Positions 8,766-15,999 of a stretch of 17,673 bases of DNA are shown piece after piece. Made by a program: the position numbers and the translations under genes. The first letter of the stretch is position 1. Every line of letters begins with the position of its first letter. The notes below the pieces were generated by a model. The model searched no databases and was not told where the DNA came from. It saw nothing but the letters and a program-made list of their open reading frames with translations. The DNA comes from an uncultured Lachnospiraceae bacterium (GTDB taxonomy: Bacteria > Bacillota_A > Clostridia > Lachnospirales > Lachnospiraceae), in NCBI GenBank assembly GCA_947564305.1, contig CANOBT010000112.1, positions 1-17,673 of the forward strand, in the 5' to 3' direction.

Positions 8766-8794
8766 ACTTTATCATGCCATTTCAATATCGTCAA
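8766..8794 (-). promoter_or_regulatory. Promoter of the restriction-modification operon
   Basis: The minus strand has TTGACG (8789-8794), a 17-base spacer and TAAAGT (8766-8771) with an upstream TG (extended -10). Predicted transcription would begin near 8759, about 38 bases before ATG 8721 and ahead of its ribosome binding site. The -35 overlaps the edge of the inverted repeat at 8790-8835. Confidence 0.6.
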
Positions 8795-8835
8795 TATTAT
8801 ATTTTGATATTCAAATACCAAAATATAATATTGAC
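8790..8835. repeat. Perfect 17-bp inverted repeat, candidate operator
   Basis: GTCAATATTATATTTTG (8790-8806) is the exact reverse complement of 8819-8835, with a 12-base centre. It is very AT-rich, without GC-rich arms followed by a T-run, so it is not a normal intrinsic terminator. Both outer ends form TTGAC -35 cores pointing outwards. A regulator bound here would cover the -35 of both promoters. No regulator gene is visible nearby. Confidence 0.75.
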
Positions 8836-8859
8836 ATTATTATAGCTAACTGATATAGG
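8831..8859 (+). promoter_or_regulatory. Mirror-image plus-strand promoter
   Basis: TTGACA (8831-8836), a 17-base spacer and TATAGG (8854-8859) with TG one base upstream of the -10. It mirrors the operon promoter in both spacing and extended -10. Transcription would run into the 3' end of spmA as antisense; no convincing plus-strand gene with a ribosome binding site follows. Confidence 0.4.
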
Positions 8860-8945
8860 ATGAAAAATCTAAGAATATGTTATCAGTACGAAAAACCGTT
8901 AATGACAGCTTTTCTGAATATTATGATATAAAAGCGAAGAGCCTC

Positions 8946-9623
8946 TCACACTCTCCGCTTCCATTCCATCCCCTTACAAAACACCACCGCCACAACCGTA
9001 CTCACCGCCGTAGCCACAATCGCCGGTCCCACGATTGCCGTCGGGTTCACACTTCCATATTGACTACGATAGGCAATCACATTCATCGGAATCAACTGCA
9101 GCGATGAAATATTCAATATCAAAAACGTACACATCTCATTGCTGGCCACTCCCTTCGGAACTGCCGCCCTATTTCTTTTTCCTGACGCAATTCCGCCAGA
9201 CCTGTACATCCCCGTCGTTCCTCCACTCACTTCTCCTCCTCTGCTTCTCCTCCTCTCCTCCTCCAGATTCTCCAATTCCTCCATCGCCTTCAATCCCGCC
9301 GGAGTCGCCGCCCACCCCAATCCTAGAAAATTAGAAATAAAATTCACTGCAATATGTTCATTCGCCGGATGCCCCTCCGGTATCCCAGGGAACAAAAATC
9401 TAAGCAACGGCCGCATTTTCTTAGAAGCCAACTCGATAATCCCTGCCTTTGTTGCAATCTCCATCATCCCCACCCAGAAAGACATAACCCCCACCATGGT
9501 AATACACAGTGTCACCGCTTCCTTCGCGGAATCCAACGCTTCATTAGTAACTTCTGGCATTCTCCCATTAAACGCACCGAAAATCACCCCAATTATAATC
9601 ATACCTGCCCAAAGATAGTTCAT
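8946..9623 (-). CDS. spmA: Spore maturation protein A
   Basis: This is a membrane protein of the SpmA/nucleoside-recognition (Gate) family; SpmA and SpmB are needed for proper dehydration of the spore core in Bacillus. The 225-residue protein has an N-terminal membrane segment (4-18), the conserved SFWVGMMEIATKAG and FLFPGIP stretches, HPANEHIAVNFISNFLGLGWAATPAGLKAME (85-115 region), then SNEMCTFLILN and C-terminal membrane segments. Family members are typically about 195 residues; the excess is a hydrophilic Arg/Gly/Ser-rich insert at about 120-158. The start ATG 9623 has an AGGAGGAG ribosome binding site close upstream. The DUF885 lipoprotein gene ends 37 bases upstream and is probably co-transcribed. 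Its usual partner spmB is not downstream but on the opposite strand beyond that gene. Confidence 0.93.
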   Translation of the reverse strand: MNYLWAGMIIIGVIFGAFNGRMPEVTNEALDSAKEAVTLCITMVGVMSFWVGMMEIATKAGIIELASKKMRPLLRFLFPGIPEGHPANEHIAVNFISNFLGLGWAATPAGLKAMEELENLEEERRRSRGGEVSGGTTGMYRSGGIASGKRNRAAVPKGVASNEMCTFLILNISSLQLIPMNVIAYRSQYGSVNPTAIVGPAIVATAVSTVVAVVFCKGMEWKRRV

Positions 9624-9660
9624 AACTCCTCCTTTTTCCAGTCATTAAACAATCACACCG

Positions 9661-11547
9661 TTATTCTTCCAACCTTCCCATATATTTCTCCACCAGCTCG
9701 AAAGGTGCCGGTCCAATTGTCAGAACGTCCTCATGAAATTCCTTTTGAGAGAATCCCGCTCCTTTCTCGGCTGCATACGCTTTCTTCAACTCTAAAAATT
9801 CCACATAGCCGATATAATATTTCGCATAATTTCCCGGCGAGCCTAAAACCAAATCATAAATCCTGTTGACCGTATCCACATCCTGAATCCCATAATTGGA
9901 TAAAAACGCCATTGTATCAACTCTGCTCCACCCCTCATAGTGAATGCCAATATCCGTCAATGTATACAAGCCCAAAATAATTGAACTGTTTTTTTGTAAA
10001 ATTGTGGCCTGCTCCTTCGTAATGGGCGCCAGATAGTAACTGCACATCTCAGCATAGGTCGCCCAGCCTTCTATATAACCACCAATGCTGAACATACTGC
10101 GCAGCGGGTCAGGGTCTGTTGCAGCATAATACACGGTCTGATACAAATGCCCCGGAAATCCTTCATGAGCAAGCGTAGTAAACAGGGTCAACGCGTTTCC
10201 CATATGAGCCTGATTCACATAAATCACATTCTCCTCATAACTATCAATTGCCGGAATCATATAAAATGCAGGACTTAACTGGCCTTGCAAGGCTTCGGGC
10301 ACATATTTTACATTGACTGTCGTATCCGGAGCCATAGGAAATGTATTAGAAATTTCCTTTTTCAGCCCATTCAAAATACTAATTGGATTCGCCATATCCA
10401 TAGCAGCCGCCTCATGCGCTTCCTCTGGATTCCCTATCAGGGAAGCCACCTTCTGGGATACCTGTTTCTGCGCAGCGCTGCCAGCATTTTCCTGCGGCTC
10501 CGTATTCTTTCCATTATTCTGTCCGCCATCCTGCTGCATCGTATTCTCTCCATTATTCTCCCCCTCATCCCCCGTAATCCCAAGAACCCGCTCCATTGCC
10601 TCCAAGTCCTCGACAATCTGCTTCTGGGTCAGTTCCTTCATTTCTGATACAGACCGCTCAGAACCCGTAGAGGACCGTACCACCTGCTCATAGTATTCCT
10701 TCCCCTCCGGCAAATAGCATAGTCCCTGTTCATTCTGCCCTGTCCCCATCAATTTCTGTACTGCCGCGTACAATCGGCTATACGCAGGGAGCACATAACT
10801 ATGAAGCATCAGCGCATTCCTTTGAATATAAATTCCTTTCTCTTCCTCAGTCAGCCCTCTCACATGATCCAACCGTTCCACAAATGTCGAAATCAAATAA
10901 TTATCCTGCCCCATATCCATGAATGTTTTACACTGGTCCATAACCTGTGCCGCCGCATTTTCAGACATAAACAGTCCGGCATTTGACTTCGCCTCTTCAA
11001 ATGCAATCACCGACTGAAAATACTCTGGAGTTTCCTTGAGCAGCTCGAGATAAATATCCACATCTCTTTTTTCATAAAACTGATATTCCGAAAGCACTAC
11101 CGGAAGCTGCGTATGAATCCCGCTGACAAGCCCCAGAGGTTCATCATACAATGTAAATCTGCTTTCCTCCTCCAGACTTCCCAGATAATAGTCCAAAACA
11201 TCATACGTCAACTGATTCTGCACAGATAATTTCTGATAATCAAACTCCTCCACCCCGTTCCGAATACTTTCTATAGAAGCCAATGTCTCCTGCTGATTTG
11301 TTTCCAATGTCCCATATGTAATTGGTATTTCTTTAATTCCATACTCTTCCGGATTTTTTAGGGTATAATGTAGACTGATTGTATTAGACGCCGTTTCCTG
11401 GCAAAAGAGTTCTTTTGTAAATTTCTGAAACGCCTGATTTTGGCTCTCCTCTGTGTGACTCTGACAGCCTGTCAGAAAGAAACAAAACAAAATAAAAAAA
11501 GACATATAAGCAAAAATAAATCTTGCTTTCTTTACAAATGCAAGCAT
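9661..11547 (-). CDS. DUF885 family lipoprotein, putative zinc metallopeptidase
   Basis: This is a predicted extracytoplasmic lipoprotein of the DUF885 family. The N-terminus has a charged start (KKAR), a hydrophobic segment (10-25) and the lipobox LTGC with C28 as the lipidated residue. The family metal motif HEGFPGH is at 461-467 and the second conserved region EGWATYAE at about 493-500, consistent with an HExxxH-plus-Glu zinc site; peptidase activity is inferred from the family. Length (628) is normal to slightly long, the excess being a low-complexity Asn/Gly/Gln/Glu-rich stretch at about 325-362. ATG 11547 has GGAG about 6 bases upstream. It lies upstream of spmA on the same strand and divergent from spmB, so it splits the spm pair. 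Confidence 0.88.
   Translation of the reverse strand: MLAFVKKARFIFAYMSFFILFCFFLTGCQSHTEESQNQAFQKFTKELFCQETASNTISLHYTLKNPEEYGIKEIPITYGTLETNQQETLASIESIRNGVEEFDYQKLSVQNQLTYDVLDYYLGSLEEESRFTLYDEPLGLVSGIHTQLPVVLSEYQFYEKRDVDIYLELLKETPEYFQSVIAFEEAKSNAGLFMSENAAAQVMDQCKTFMDMGQDNYLISTFVERLDHVRGLTEEEKGIYIQRNALMLHSYVLPAYSRLYAAVQKLMGTGQNEQGLCYLPEGKEYYEQVVRSSTGSERSVSEMKELTQKQIVEDLEAMERVLGITGDEGENNGENTMQQDGGQNNGKNTEPQENAGSAAQKQVSQKVASLIGNPEEAHEAAAMDMANPISILNGLKKEISNTFPMAPDTTVNVKYVPEALQGQLSPAFYMIPAIDSYEENVIYVNQAHMGNALTLFTTLAHEGFPGHLYQTVYYAATDPDPLRSMFSIGGYIEGWATYAEMCSYYLAPITKEQATILQKNSSIILGLYTLTDIGIHYEGWSRVDTMAFLSNYGIQDVDTVNRIYDLVLGSPGNYAKYYIGYVEFLELKKAYAAEKGAGFSQKEFHEDVLTIGPAPFELVEKYMGRLEE
10501..10559. repeat. 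Short imperfect direct repeat within the DUF885 gene
   Basis: Two 20-base copies (10501-10520 and 10540-10559) differ at one base and are spaced 39 bases start to start, that is 13 codons, so copy changes would keep the frame. They encode the repeated NNGxNT segment of the low-complexity insert. Confidence 0.7.
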
Positions 11548-11585
11548 AGAAACTCCAAGATTTTTCTTTAGTTCATATCTATGCC

Positions 11586-11615
11586 TTATAAGAAATGGTT
11601 ATTCCGTAGAGACAA
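11586..11615 (-). promoter_or_regulatory. Possible promoter of the DUF885-spmA unit
   Basis: The minus strand has TTGTCT (11610-11615) and TTATAA (11586-11591) separated by 18 bases, about 40 bases before the gene start. The match is modest. A sporulation sigma factor promoter could lie here instead; none could be recognised with confidence. Confidence 0.25.
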
Positions 11616-11744
11616 ACTGTATTTTCTACCCATACAATTCCTCAATAAATTCCTCTGAACCGGAATCCTTTAAAATCTCATTCTAATCCCACCCATATAT
11701 TCATAATAATAAAAACAACAGCATTATAAAACACAGGAGAAACC

Positions 11745-12272
11745 ATGCAGCTATTTTTATATATTTCTGATTTTATTGTCCCCTTTTTAATTCTCGCCAT
11801 CGTATCCTATGGCATTCTGCAGGACACCAATGTATACGACAACTTCATCAAAGGTGCTCGCAGCGGGTTTCTCACAGTCATTAAGATTATGCCGACACTG
11901 ATTGGGCTGATGGTAGCCGTGGGCATCCTGCGCGCATCCGGCTTCTTAGATTTCCTCTCTGCCATCATCGGGCATTTTACGGCTTATATTGGATTTCCAG
12001 GACAACTCGTTCCTCTCTCCATTGTAAAAATGTTTTCATCTTCCGCTGCCACCGGTCTGCTGCTAGATATTTACAAAGAATCCGGGACAGATACTCTTCC
12101 CGGATTAATCGCGTCCATTTCCATGTCCTGTACGGAAACCATCTTCTATACTATGAGCGTCTATTTTATGAGTGTAAAAGTCACAAAAACCCGCTACACC
12201 CTTTCCGGCGCACTGCTCGCCACTTTTGCGGGACTGGCTGCAAGTGTTGTTCTGGCGAATATGATAATTTAA
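11745..12272 (+). CDS. spmB: Spore maturation protein B
   Basis: This is a 175-residue membrane protein of the SpmB/nucleoside-recognition family and partner of SpmA in spore core dehydration. It has an N-terminal membrane segment (about 5-24), VYDNFIKGARSG, the KIMPTLIGLMVAVGILRASG region, the SIVKMFSSSAATGLLLDI segment and the ISMSCTETIFYTMSVYF motif (about 127-143), all typical of SpmB, at normal family length. ATG 11745 follows AGGAGA by 4 bases. It is divergent from the DUF885-spmA pair (197-base spacer) and convergent with rsmI, the stops overlapping by 4 bases. It is the only protein gene on the plus strand in this window. Confidence 0.94.
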   Translation: MQLFLYISDFIVPFLILAIVSYGILQDTNVYDNFIKGARSGFLTVIKIMPTLIGLMVAVGILRASGFLDFLSAIIGHFTAYIGFPGQLVPLSIVKMFSSSAATGLLLDIYKESGTDTLPGLIASISMSCTETIFYTMSVYFMSVKVTKTRYTLSGALLATFAGLAASVVLANMII

Positions 12273-13111
12273 CGTAACAGTAAATTATAAATATCCCGCT
12301 TTGGCACCCCTCTATCTTTCGCTACTTTCTTCATAGCCTCTTTTTTGTCCATGCCCTGTCCCAAATACATTTCCATATGGGCCTGGACAGTCATGTTTTC
12401 CCACTGAGACTTCTTCTCGCTCTCAATTTCCTCCCGACTCCTTCCGGCAACCACCAAGACGCACTCTCCCTTCGGCTCATTTGTCTCATAATAGGCTGCC
12501 GCCTCGCCTAATGTCGCATGAAATGCAGATTCATACCGTTTTGTCAGCTCCCGGCACACGGTCACCTGCCGCATCTCTCCCAAACGTGTTGCCAAAAGCT
12601 CCAGGGTCTTTACCAAACGGTGAGGCGCCTCGTAAATCACCATCGTCCGGGTCTCTCTCTCCAATTCCTCCAGAATCCGCTCCCGTTCCTTTTTGTCCGC
12701 CGGAAGAAATGCCTCAAATGCAAATCGTCTTGTTTCAAGCCCTGACATCGTCAATGCGGTAATACATGCTGCCGGACCCGGAAGTGACGTAACCGCCACC
12801 CCTGCCTCATAACACATTTTCACCAATTCCTCCCCTGGGTCGGAGATTCCCGGCGTTCCCGCATCGGTCACCAGCGCCACATTCTGACCCTCTAAGAGTC
12901 TCTCCACCAGCTTCCGTCCTTTTTCAAATTTATTATATTCATGGTAACTGGTCATAGGCGTATGAATCTGAAAATGATTCAACAGCTTTACACTGTTGCG
13001 CGTATCTTCAGCCGCTATGATATCCACTTCTTTTAAAATACGGATGACCCGGAAGGTGATGTCCTCCAGATTTCCAATCGGTGTTGCACACAAATATAAG
13101 GTTCCTGGCAT
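12269..13111 (-). CDS. rsmI: 16S rRNA (cytidine(1402)-2'-O)-methyltransferase RsmI
   Basis: This enzyme methylates the ribose of C1402 in the decoding centre of 16S rRNA using SAM (B. subtilis YabC family, tetrapyrrole-methylase fold). It has an N-terminal LYLCATPIGNLEDIT, AAEDTRNS (about 33-41), the glycine-rich VTDAGTPGISDPGE (about 81-95), SLPGPAA (about 108-114), the IYEAPHR segment (about 158-164) and the typical C-terminal helix ending DIYNLLL. Length 280 residues is normal. GAGG lies 7 bases before ATG 13111. It follows the trmN6-like gene by 78 bases and is the last gene of the housekeeping run, with its stop overlapping that of convergent spmB by 4 bases. Confidence 0.97.
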   Translation of the reverse strand: MPGTLYLCATPIGNLEDITFRVIRILKEVDIIAAEDTRNSVKLLNHFQIHTPMTSYHEYNKFEKGRKLVERLLEGQNVALVTDAGTPGISDPGEELVKMCYEAGVAVTSLPGPAACITALTMSGLETRRFAFEAFLPADKKERERILEELERETRTMVIYEAPHRLVKTLELLATRLGEMRQVTVCRELTKRYESAFHATLGEAAAYYETNEPKGECVLVVAGRSREEIESEKKSQWENMTVQAHMEMYLGQGMDKKEAMKKVAKDRGVPKRDIYNLLLR

Positions 13112-13189
13112 AGTCGTTCCTCTATTTCTAAATATCTTTCACACTCTGAATTGCTCTGCACTGATATCCTAACTCTTTTAATCCCCCGC

Positions 13190-13897
13190 TCATCCTTCTT
13201 TATGGTACATAATAATCGGCGGCTCAATAGTCACCCTTGATTTTCCACCCTTCATCCCCTCAATCAAAACCATCGTCGGCTCCTTGTCCACATAGGGATG
13301 CACAAACTGTAACCTTTTCGGTTCAATTTTATAGTGACACATCTTATTTAAAATCTCTACCAATCGAAATGGCTTATGCACCATATAAAATCTTCCTTTA
13401 CTCTCCGGCAAAATCCTGCCGCTTTCCCGCAAGATATCATCCAGTGTACACAGCACTTCATGGCGGGCAATCGTCTTAGCATCTCCCATATTTTTTAATC
13501 CATGGTCATTCAACATATACGGTGGATTTGTCGTAATAACATCAAAAGAGGCTGTCCTGAAAATCTCCGCCGCCTCTTTGATATCTCCTGTTACAATATG
13601 AACCTTTTTGGAAAGCTTGTTATAAGCTACACTGCGTCTTGCCATGTCTGCGCTTTCTTCCTGGATTTCCAGGCCGGTGAAATGTTCTCCCTTTGTCTTT
13701 GCCTCCAGCAGAATCGGAATCACTCCGGTTCCTGTTCCCAAATCTAGTACCCGCTCTCCCGGTTTCACTCTCACAAAATCTGTCAGCAGTACTGCATCCA
13801 CGCCAAAGCAAAATCTTTCTGGATTCTGTATAATCTCATATCCGCTCAATTGCAGGTCATCCAGTCGTTCCCCTGCTCTTAAATACGTATCTGACAT
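13190..13897 (-). CDS. trmN6: tRNA1(Val) adenine-N6 methyltransferase family protein (YabB/TrmN6-like)
   Basis: This is a SAM-dependent N6-adenine methyltransferase of the TrmN6/YfiC/YabB group, which modifies A37 of tRNA in E. coli. The 235-residue protein has FCFGVDAVLL near residue 29, SAM motif I VLDLGTGTG (50-58), the acidic strand end GLEIQE and the catalytic TTNPPY (122-127). The C-terminus KEPTMVLIEGMKGG is typical. GAGG sits 5 bases before ATG 13897. It lies between ricT and rsmI, matching the ricT-yabB-rsmI(yabC) order of B. subtilis, but yabA and the small GIY-YIG gene found there are absent. The substrate is inferred from family and context. Confidence 0.9.
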   Translation of the reverse strand: MSDTYLRAGERLDDLQLSGYEIIQNPERFCFGVDAVLLTDFVRVKPGERVLDLGTGTGVIPILLEAKTKGEHFTGLEIQEESADMARRSVAYNKLSKKVHIVTGDIKEAAEIFRTASFDVITTNPPYMLNDHGLKNMGDAKTIARHEVLCTLDDILRESGRILPESKGRFYMVHKPFRLVEILNKMCHYKIEPKRLQFVHPYVDKEPTMVLIEGMKGGKSRVTIEPPIIMYHKEG

Positions 13898-13924
13898 TCT
13901 TTCCTCTTACTTATAGTGTTCTAT

Positions 13925-14803
13925 TTACTCTTTCTCCAGTTCTTCCAGACGCTTTAACTCTTCTTTTGAAATTTTCTGTTTCTTACGCCTTGGTTTAAAC
14001 TTCAGTTCATCTACATGATATTCCCGAATTTCCTTCTCATCGTCTTCCAAATTGACAACAACCTTCACCAATTTCCTCAAGATGCTCAGTGAATGTACCG
14101 TACCTTTCAATCCATCTGCTGTCATCACAGAATCACCTACCGATGGAAGATGGCTATTCAGCTCTTCATAAATCTCCTGCTCATTGGTCAAACAGCACAT
14201 CAGTCTTCCGCACACGCCGGAAATCTTCGTCGGATTCAAAGACAAGTTCTGCTCTTTGGCCATTCGAATCGACACTGCTGAGAACTCGGACAAATACGTA
14301 CTACAGCACAATGCCCTGCCACAAATTCCAATGCCGCCACGAATCTTGGTCTCATCCCGCACTCCAATCTGTCTTAACTCGATTCGGGTACGGAATACGG
14401 ATGCTAAGTCCTTGACCAGTTCCCGGAAATCAATCCGGCCATCCGCGGTAAAATAAAACAGCACCTTGTTGTTATCAAATGTATATTCCGCATCGATCAG
14501 CTTCATCTCCAGGCCATGTTTTTTTATCTTCTCCTGGCAGACCTGAAATGCTTCCTTTTCCTTTTCCCGATTCCGCTCCACAGTCTTCTTATCCTGTTCC
14601 GTAGCAATACGTATTACAGATTTCAAAGGCTGAACTACCTCTTCCTCTTTCACATCCTTAGGACCGCTGACCACTCTTCCATACTCCACACCTCGAGTAG
14701 TCTCTACAATTACATGGTCTCCCTGACATATTTCTAATTTTCCGGGTGAAAAGAAATAAATCTTCCCCGCTGTCCGAAAACGCACGCCAATTACTTTTAC
14801 CAT
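13925..14803 (-). CDS. ricT: RicT/YaaT family PSP1-domain iron-sulfur protein
   Basis: This matches RicT (YaaT), a PSP1-domain protein that in B. subtilis forms the Ric complex, which carries Fe-S clusters and influences RNase Y, sporulation and competence. The chosen start MVKVIGVRFRTAGKIYFF is the usual family N-terminus; an 18-residue extension back to ATG 14857 has no ribosome binding site and is rejected. AAAGGA lies about 11 bases before 14803. From that start the protein has 292 residues, with paired Cys motifs CGRALCC (161-167) and CGRLMCC (198-204) within the PSP1 domain, and a basic, charged C-terminal tail (RRKKQK). It is between holB and the trmN6-like gene, as in many Firmicutes. 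Confidence 0.92.
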   Translation of the reverse strand: MVKVIGVRFRTAGKIYFFSPGKLEICQGDHVIVETTRGVEYGRVVSGPKDVKEEEVVQPLKSVIRIATEQDKKTVERNREKEKEAFQVCQEKIKKHGLEMKLIDAEYTFDNNKVLFYFTADGRIDFRELVKDLASVFRTRIELRQIGVRDETKIRGGIGICGRALCCSTYLSEFSAVSIRMAKEQNLSLNPTKISGVCGRLMCCLTNEQEIYEELNSHLPSVGDSVMTADGLKGTVHSLSILRKLVKVVVNLEDDEKEIREYHVDELKFKPRRKKQKISKEELKRLEELEKE

Positions 14804-14877
14804 ATTTTGAACATTCCTTTCTAAAGTCCTAGTATGAGCAATATTAAATGACACCATGTTTCGCTTACGCTAAATAC

Positions 14878-15873
14878 TCAATTCTCTTTAATTGTCAGCA
14901 GCAGCAATTCCATGGTGAGTTCAAAATTTACATTCGCTTTCAACCGGACCTTCGCCTTTTCAATCGCAGTCAGTATTGTGCTGATTCCCTCATAGGAGCT
15001 CTTGCTTGCGCGTTGTTTAATATGCTTAAGCTGGTCTGAAAAAACAACCCGGTCCACACTCATTGTTGCCTTATAAATAAGTACGTCCCGATACCAAACT
15101 GCGATCATATCAAGATAGTCATTGATTTCCATCTTAAACTCAGCACATTTTTTTACTGCTTCAATCAGACCTTCCGTCTCCATCTCATCAATGTTGCGCA
15201 GCAAATGTACTGTCGCATCCTTCATCTCATTAAAGTCCTCAGAAGTTGCAAGGGAGATAGCTTTTCCTAAATTCCCCTGAGCAAATGCAACACAAATATC
15301 TGCCTTGTCTTCTGTAATTTCCATGTGCTCCATCAAATATTTTTTCACGAGCTGATCTCGAATATTGCGCAATTTTAATATCACACATCGGGAGCGTATC
15401 GTAGGAAGCAATGCCTCCGCATTCTCTGTCAAGAGTATAATTACTGCATATTCGGGCGGCTCCTCAATAGTCTTCAAAAGTGCATTCTGTGCCTGTACAC
15501 TCATCTTATCAGCTTCCCCAATGATGTAAACCTTATACTGACTTCCATATGGACGAATCATAATGTCATTGTTCACCTGGGTTCTAATCTCTTCTACACT
15601 GATAGTGGACGGCTTTTCGTGTGTTGTATGAATAATATCGGGCTGATTTCCGCCCATTGCCTGCCTGCACGACCGGCACTTCCCACAGGCGCTTCCATCT
15701 GCATCCCTAGCTTCACACTGTAGTCCCATTGCAAAAAAATCTGCCAAAAGTCTCTTTCCTGATCCTCGTTCTCCATTCAGAATATATGCATGGGAAACCA
15801 TACCGGAGGAACAAGCATTTTCTATATACTGAATAATCTGATTATGCCCAACAATCTCTTTAAATGCACTCAT
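14878..15873 (-). CDS. holB: DNA polymerase III delta prime subunit
   Basis: This is a clamp-loader subunit of the AAA+ family. From the chosen start MSAFKEIVGH the protein has 331 residues: NGERGSGKR (P-loop-like), the zinc-binding cysteine cluster spaced C-x9-C-x2-C-x2-C in CEARDADGSACGKCRSC, the NALLKTIEEPPE segment (Walker B/sensor region) and the SRC motif in IRSRC, all typical of delta prime. An upstream in-frame ATG at 15924 adds 17 residues with no family character. The chosen start has a GGGTGAT-type site about 4-5 bases upstream, which is modest, so the start is less certain than the identity. It precedes ricT, the standard Firmicutes arrangement. Confidence 0.93.
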   Translation of the reverse strand: MSAFKEIVGHNQIIQYIENACSSGMVSHAYILNGERGSGKRLLADFFAMGLQCEARDADGSACGKCRSCRQAMGGNQPDIIHTTHEKPSTISVEEIRTQVNNDIMIRPYGSQYKVYIIGEADKMSVQAQNALLKTIEEPPEYAVIILLTENAEALLPTIRSRCVILKLRNIRDQLVKKYLMEHMEITEDKADICVAFAQGNLGKAISLATSEDFNEMKDATVHLLRNIDEMETEGLIEAVKKCAEFKMEINDYLDMIAVWYRDVLIYKATMSVDRVVFSDQLKHIKQRASKSSYEGISTILTAIEKAKVRLKANVNFELTMELLLLTIKEN

Positions 15874-15933
15874 CTTATCACCCGCCGTCTCTTTATTCTG
15901 CCTCATCTCTAATGCATCGAACATCTATTAGCT

Positions 15934-15958
15934 AGTATAACATACTTCTCAAAGAAGT
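15934..15958 (-). promoter_or_regulatory. Possible promoter of the holB-ricT-trmN6-rsmI run
   Basis: The minus strand carries TGTTATACT, an extended -10 (TATACT at 15934-15939). Just upstream is the short palindrome ACTTCTTTGAGAAGT (15944-15958). No good -35 is seen, which is acceptable for an extended -10 promoter. Confidence 0.4.
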
Positions 15959-15999
15959 CCTACCCTTTTTTTCTTCCAAAGCCACGATTGAAAACACAA

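Noticed and set aside
8790..8835. Inverted repeat read as a terminator or transposon end
   Set aside because: Arms are almost pure A/T without a following T-run, no transposase is nearby, and no second copy was noticed in the window.
9035..9869. Overlapping plus-strand frames of 99, 159 and 171 codons
   Set aside because: They lie antisense to spmA and the 3' end of the DUF885 gene, are rich in Pro/His/Ser as expected of antisense shadows, and lack ribosome binding sites.
11629..11682. Short minus-strand coding-like stretch reading NEILKDSGSEEFIEELYG then stop
   Set aside because: Only 18 codons between stops with no start; possibly a fossil C-terminus, but too short to support.
13033..13227. 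64-codon minus-strand frame spanning the trmN6-rsmI gap
   Set aside because: It overlaps both flanking genes in another frame, has no recognisable family, and does not resemble the GIY-YIG protein found at this place in B. subtilis.
14804..14857. Longer N-terminus for RicT from ATG 14857
   Set aside because: No ribosome binding site, and the family N-terminus begins at MVKVIG (14803).
15874..15924. Longer N-terminus for HolB from ATG 15924
   Set aside because: The extra 17 residues do not resemble delta prime proteins, and the start lies too close to the putative -10 for a normal leader with a ribosome binding site.
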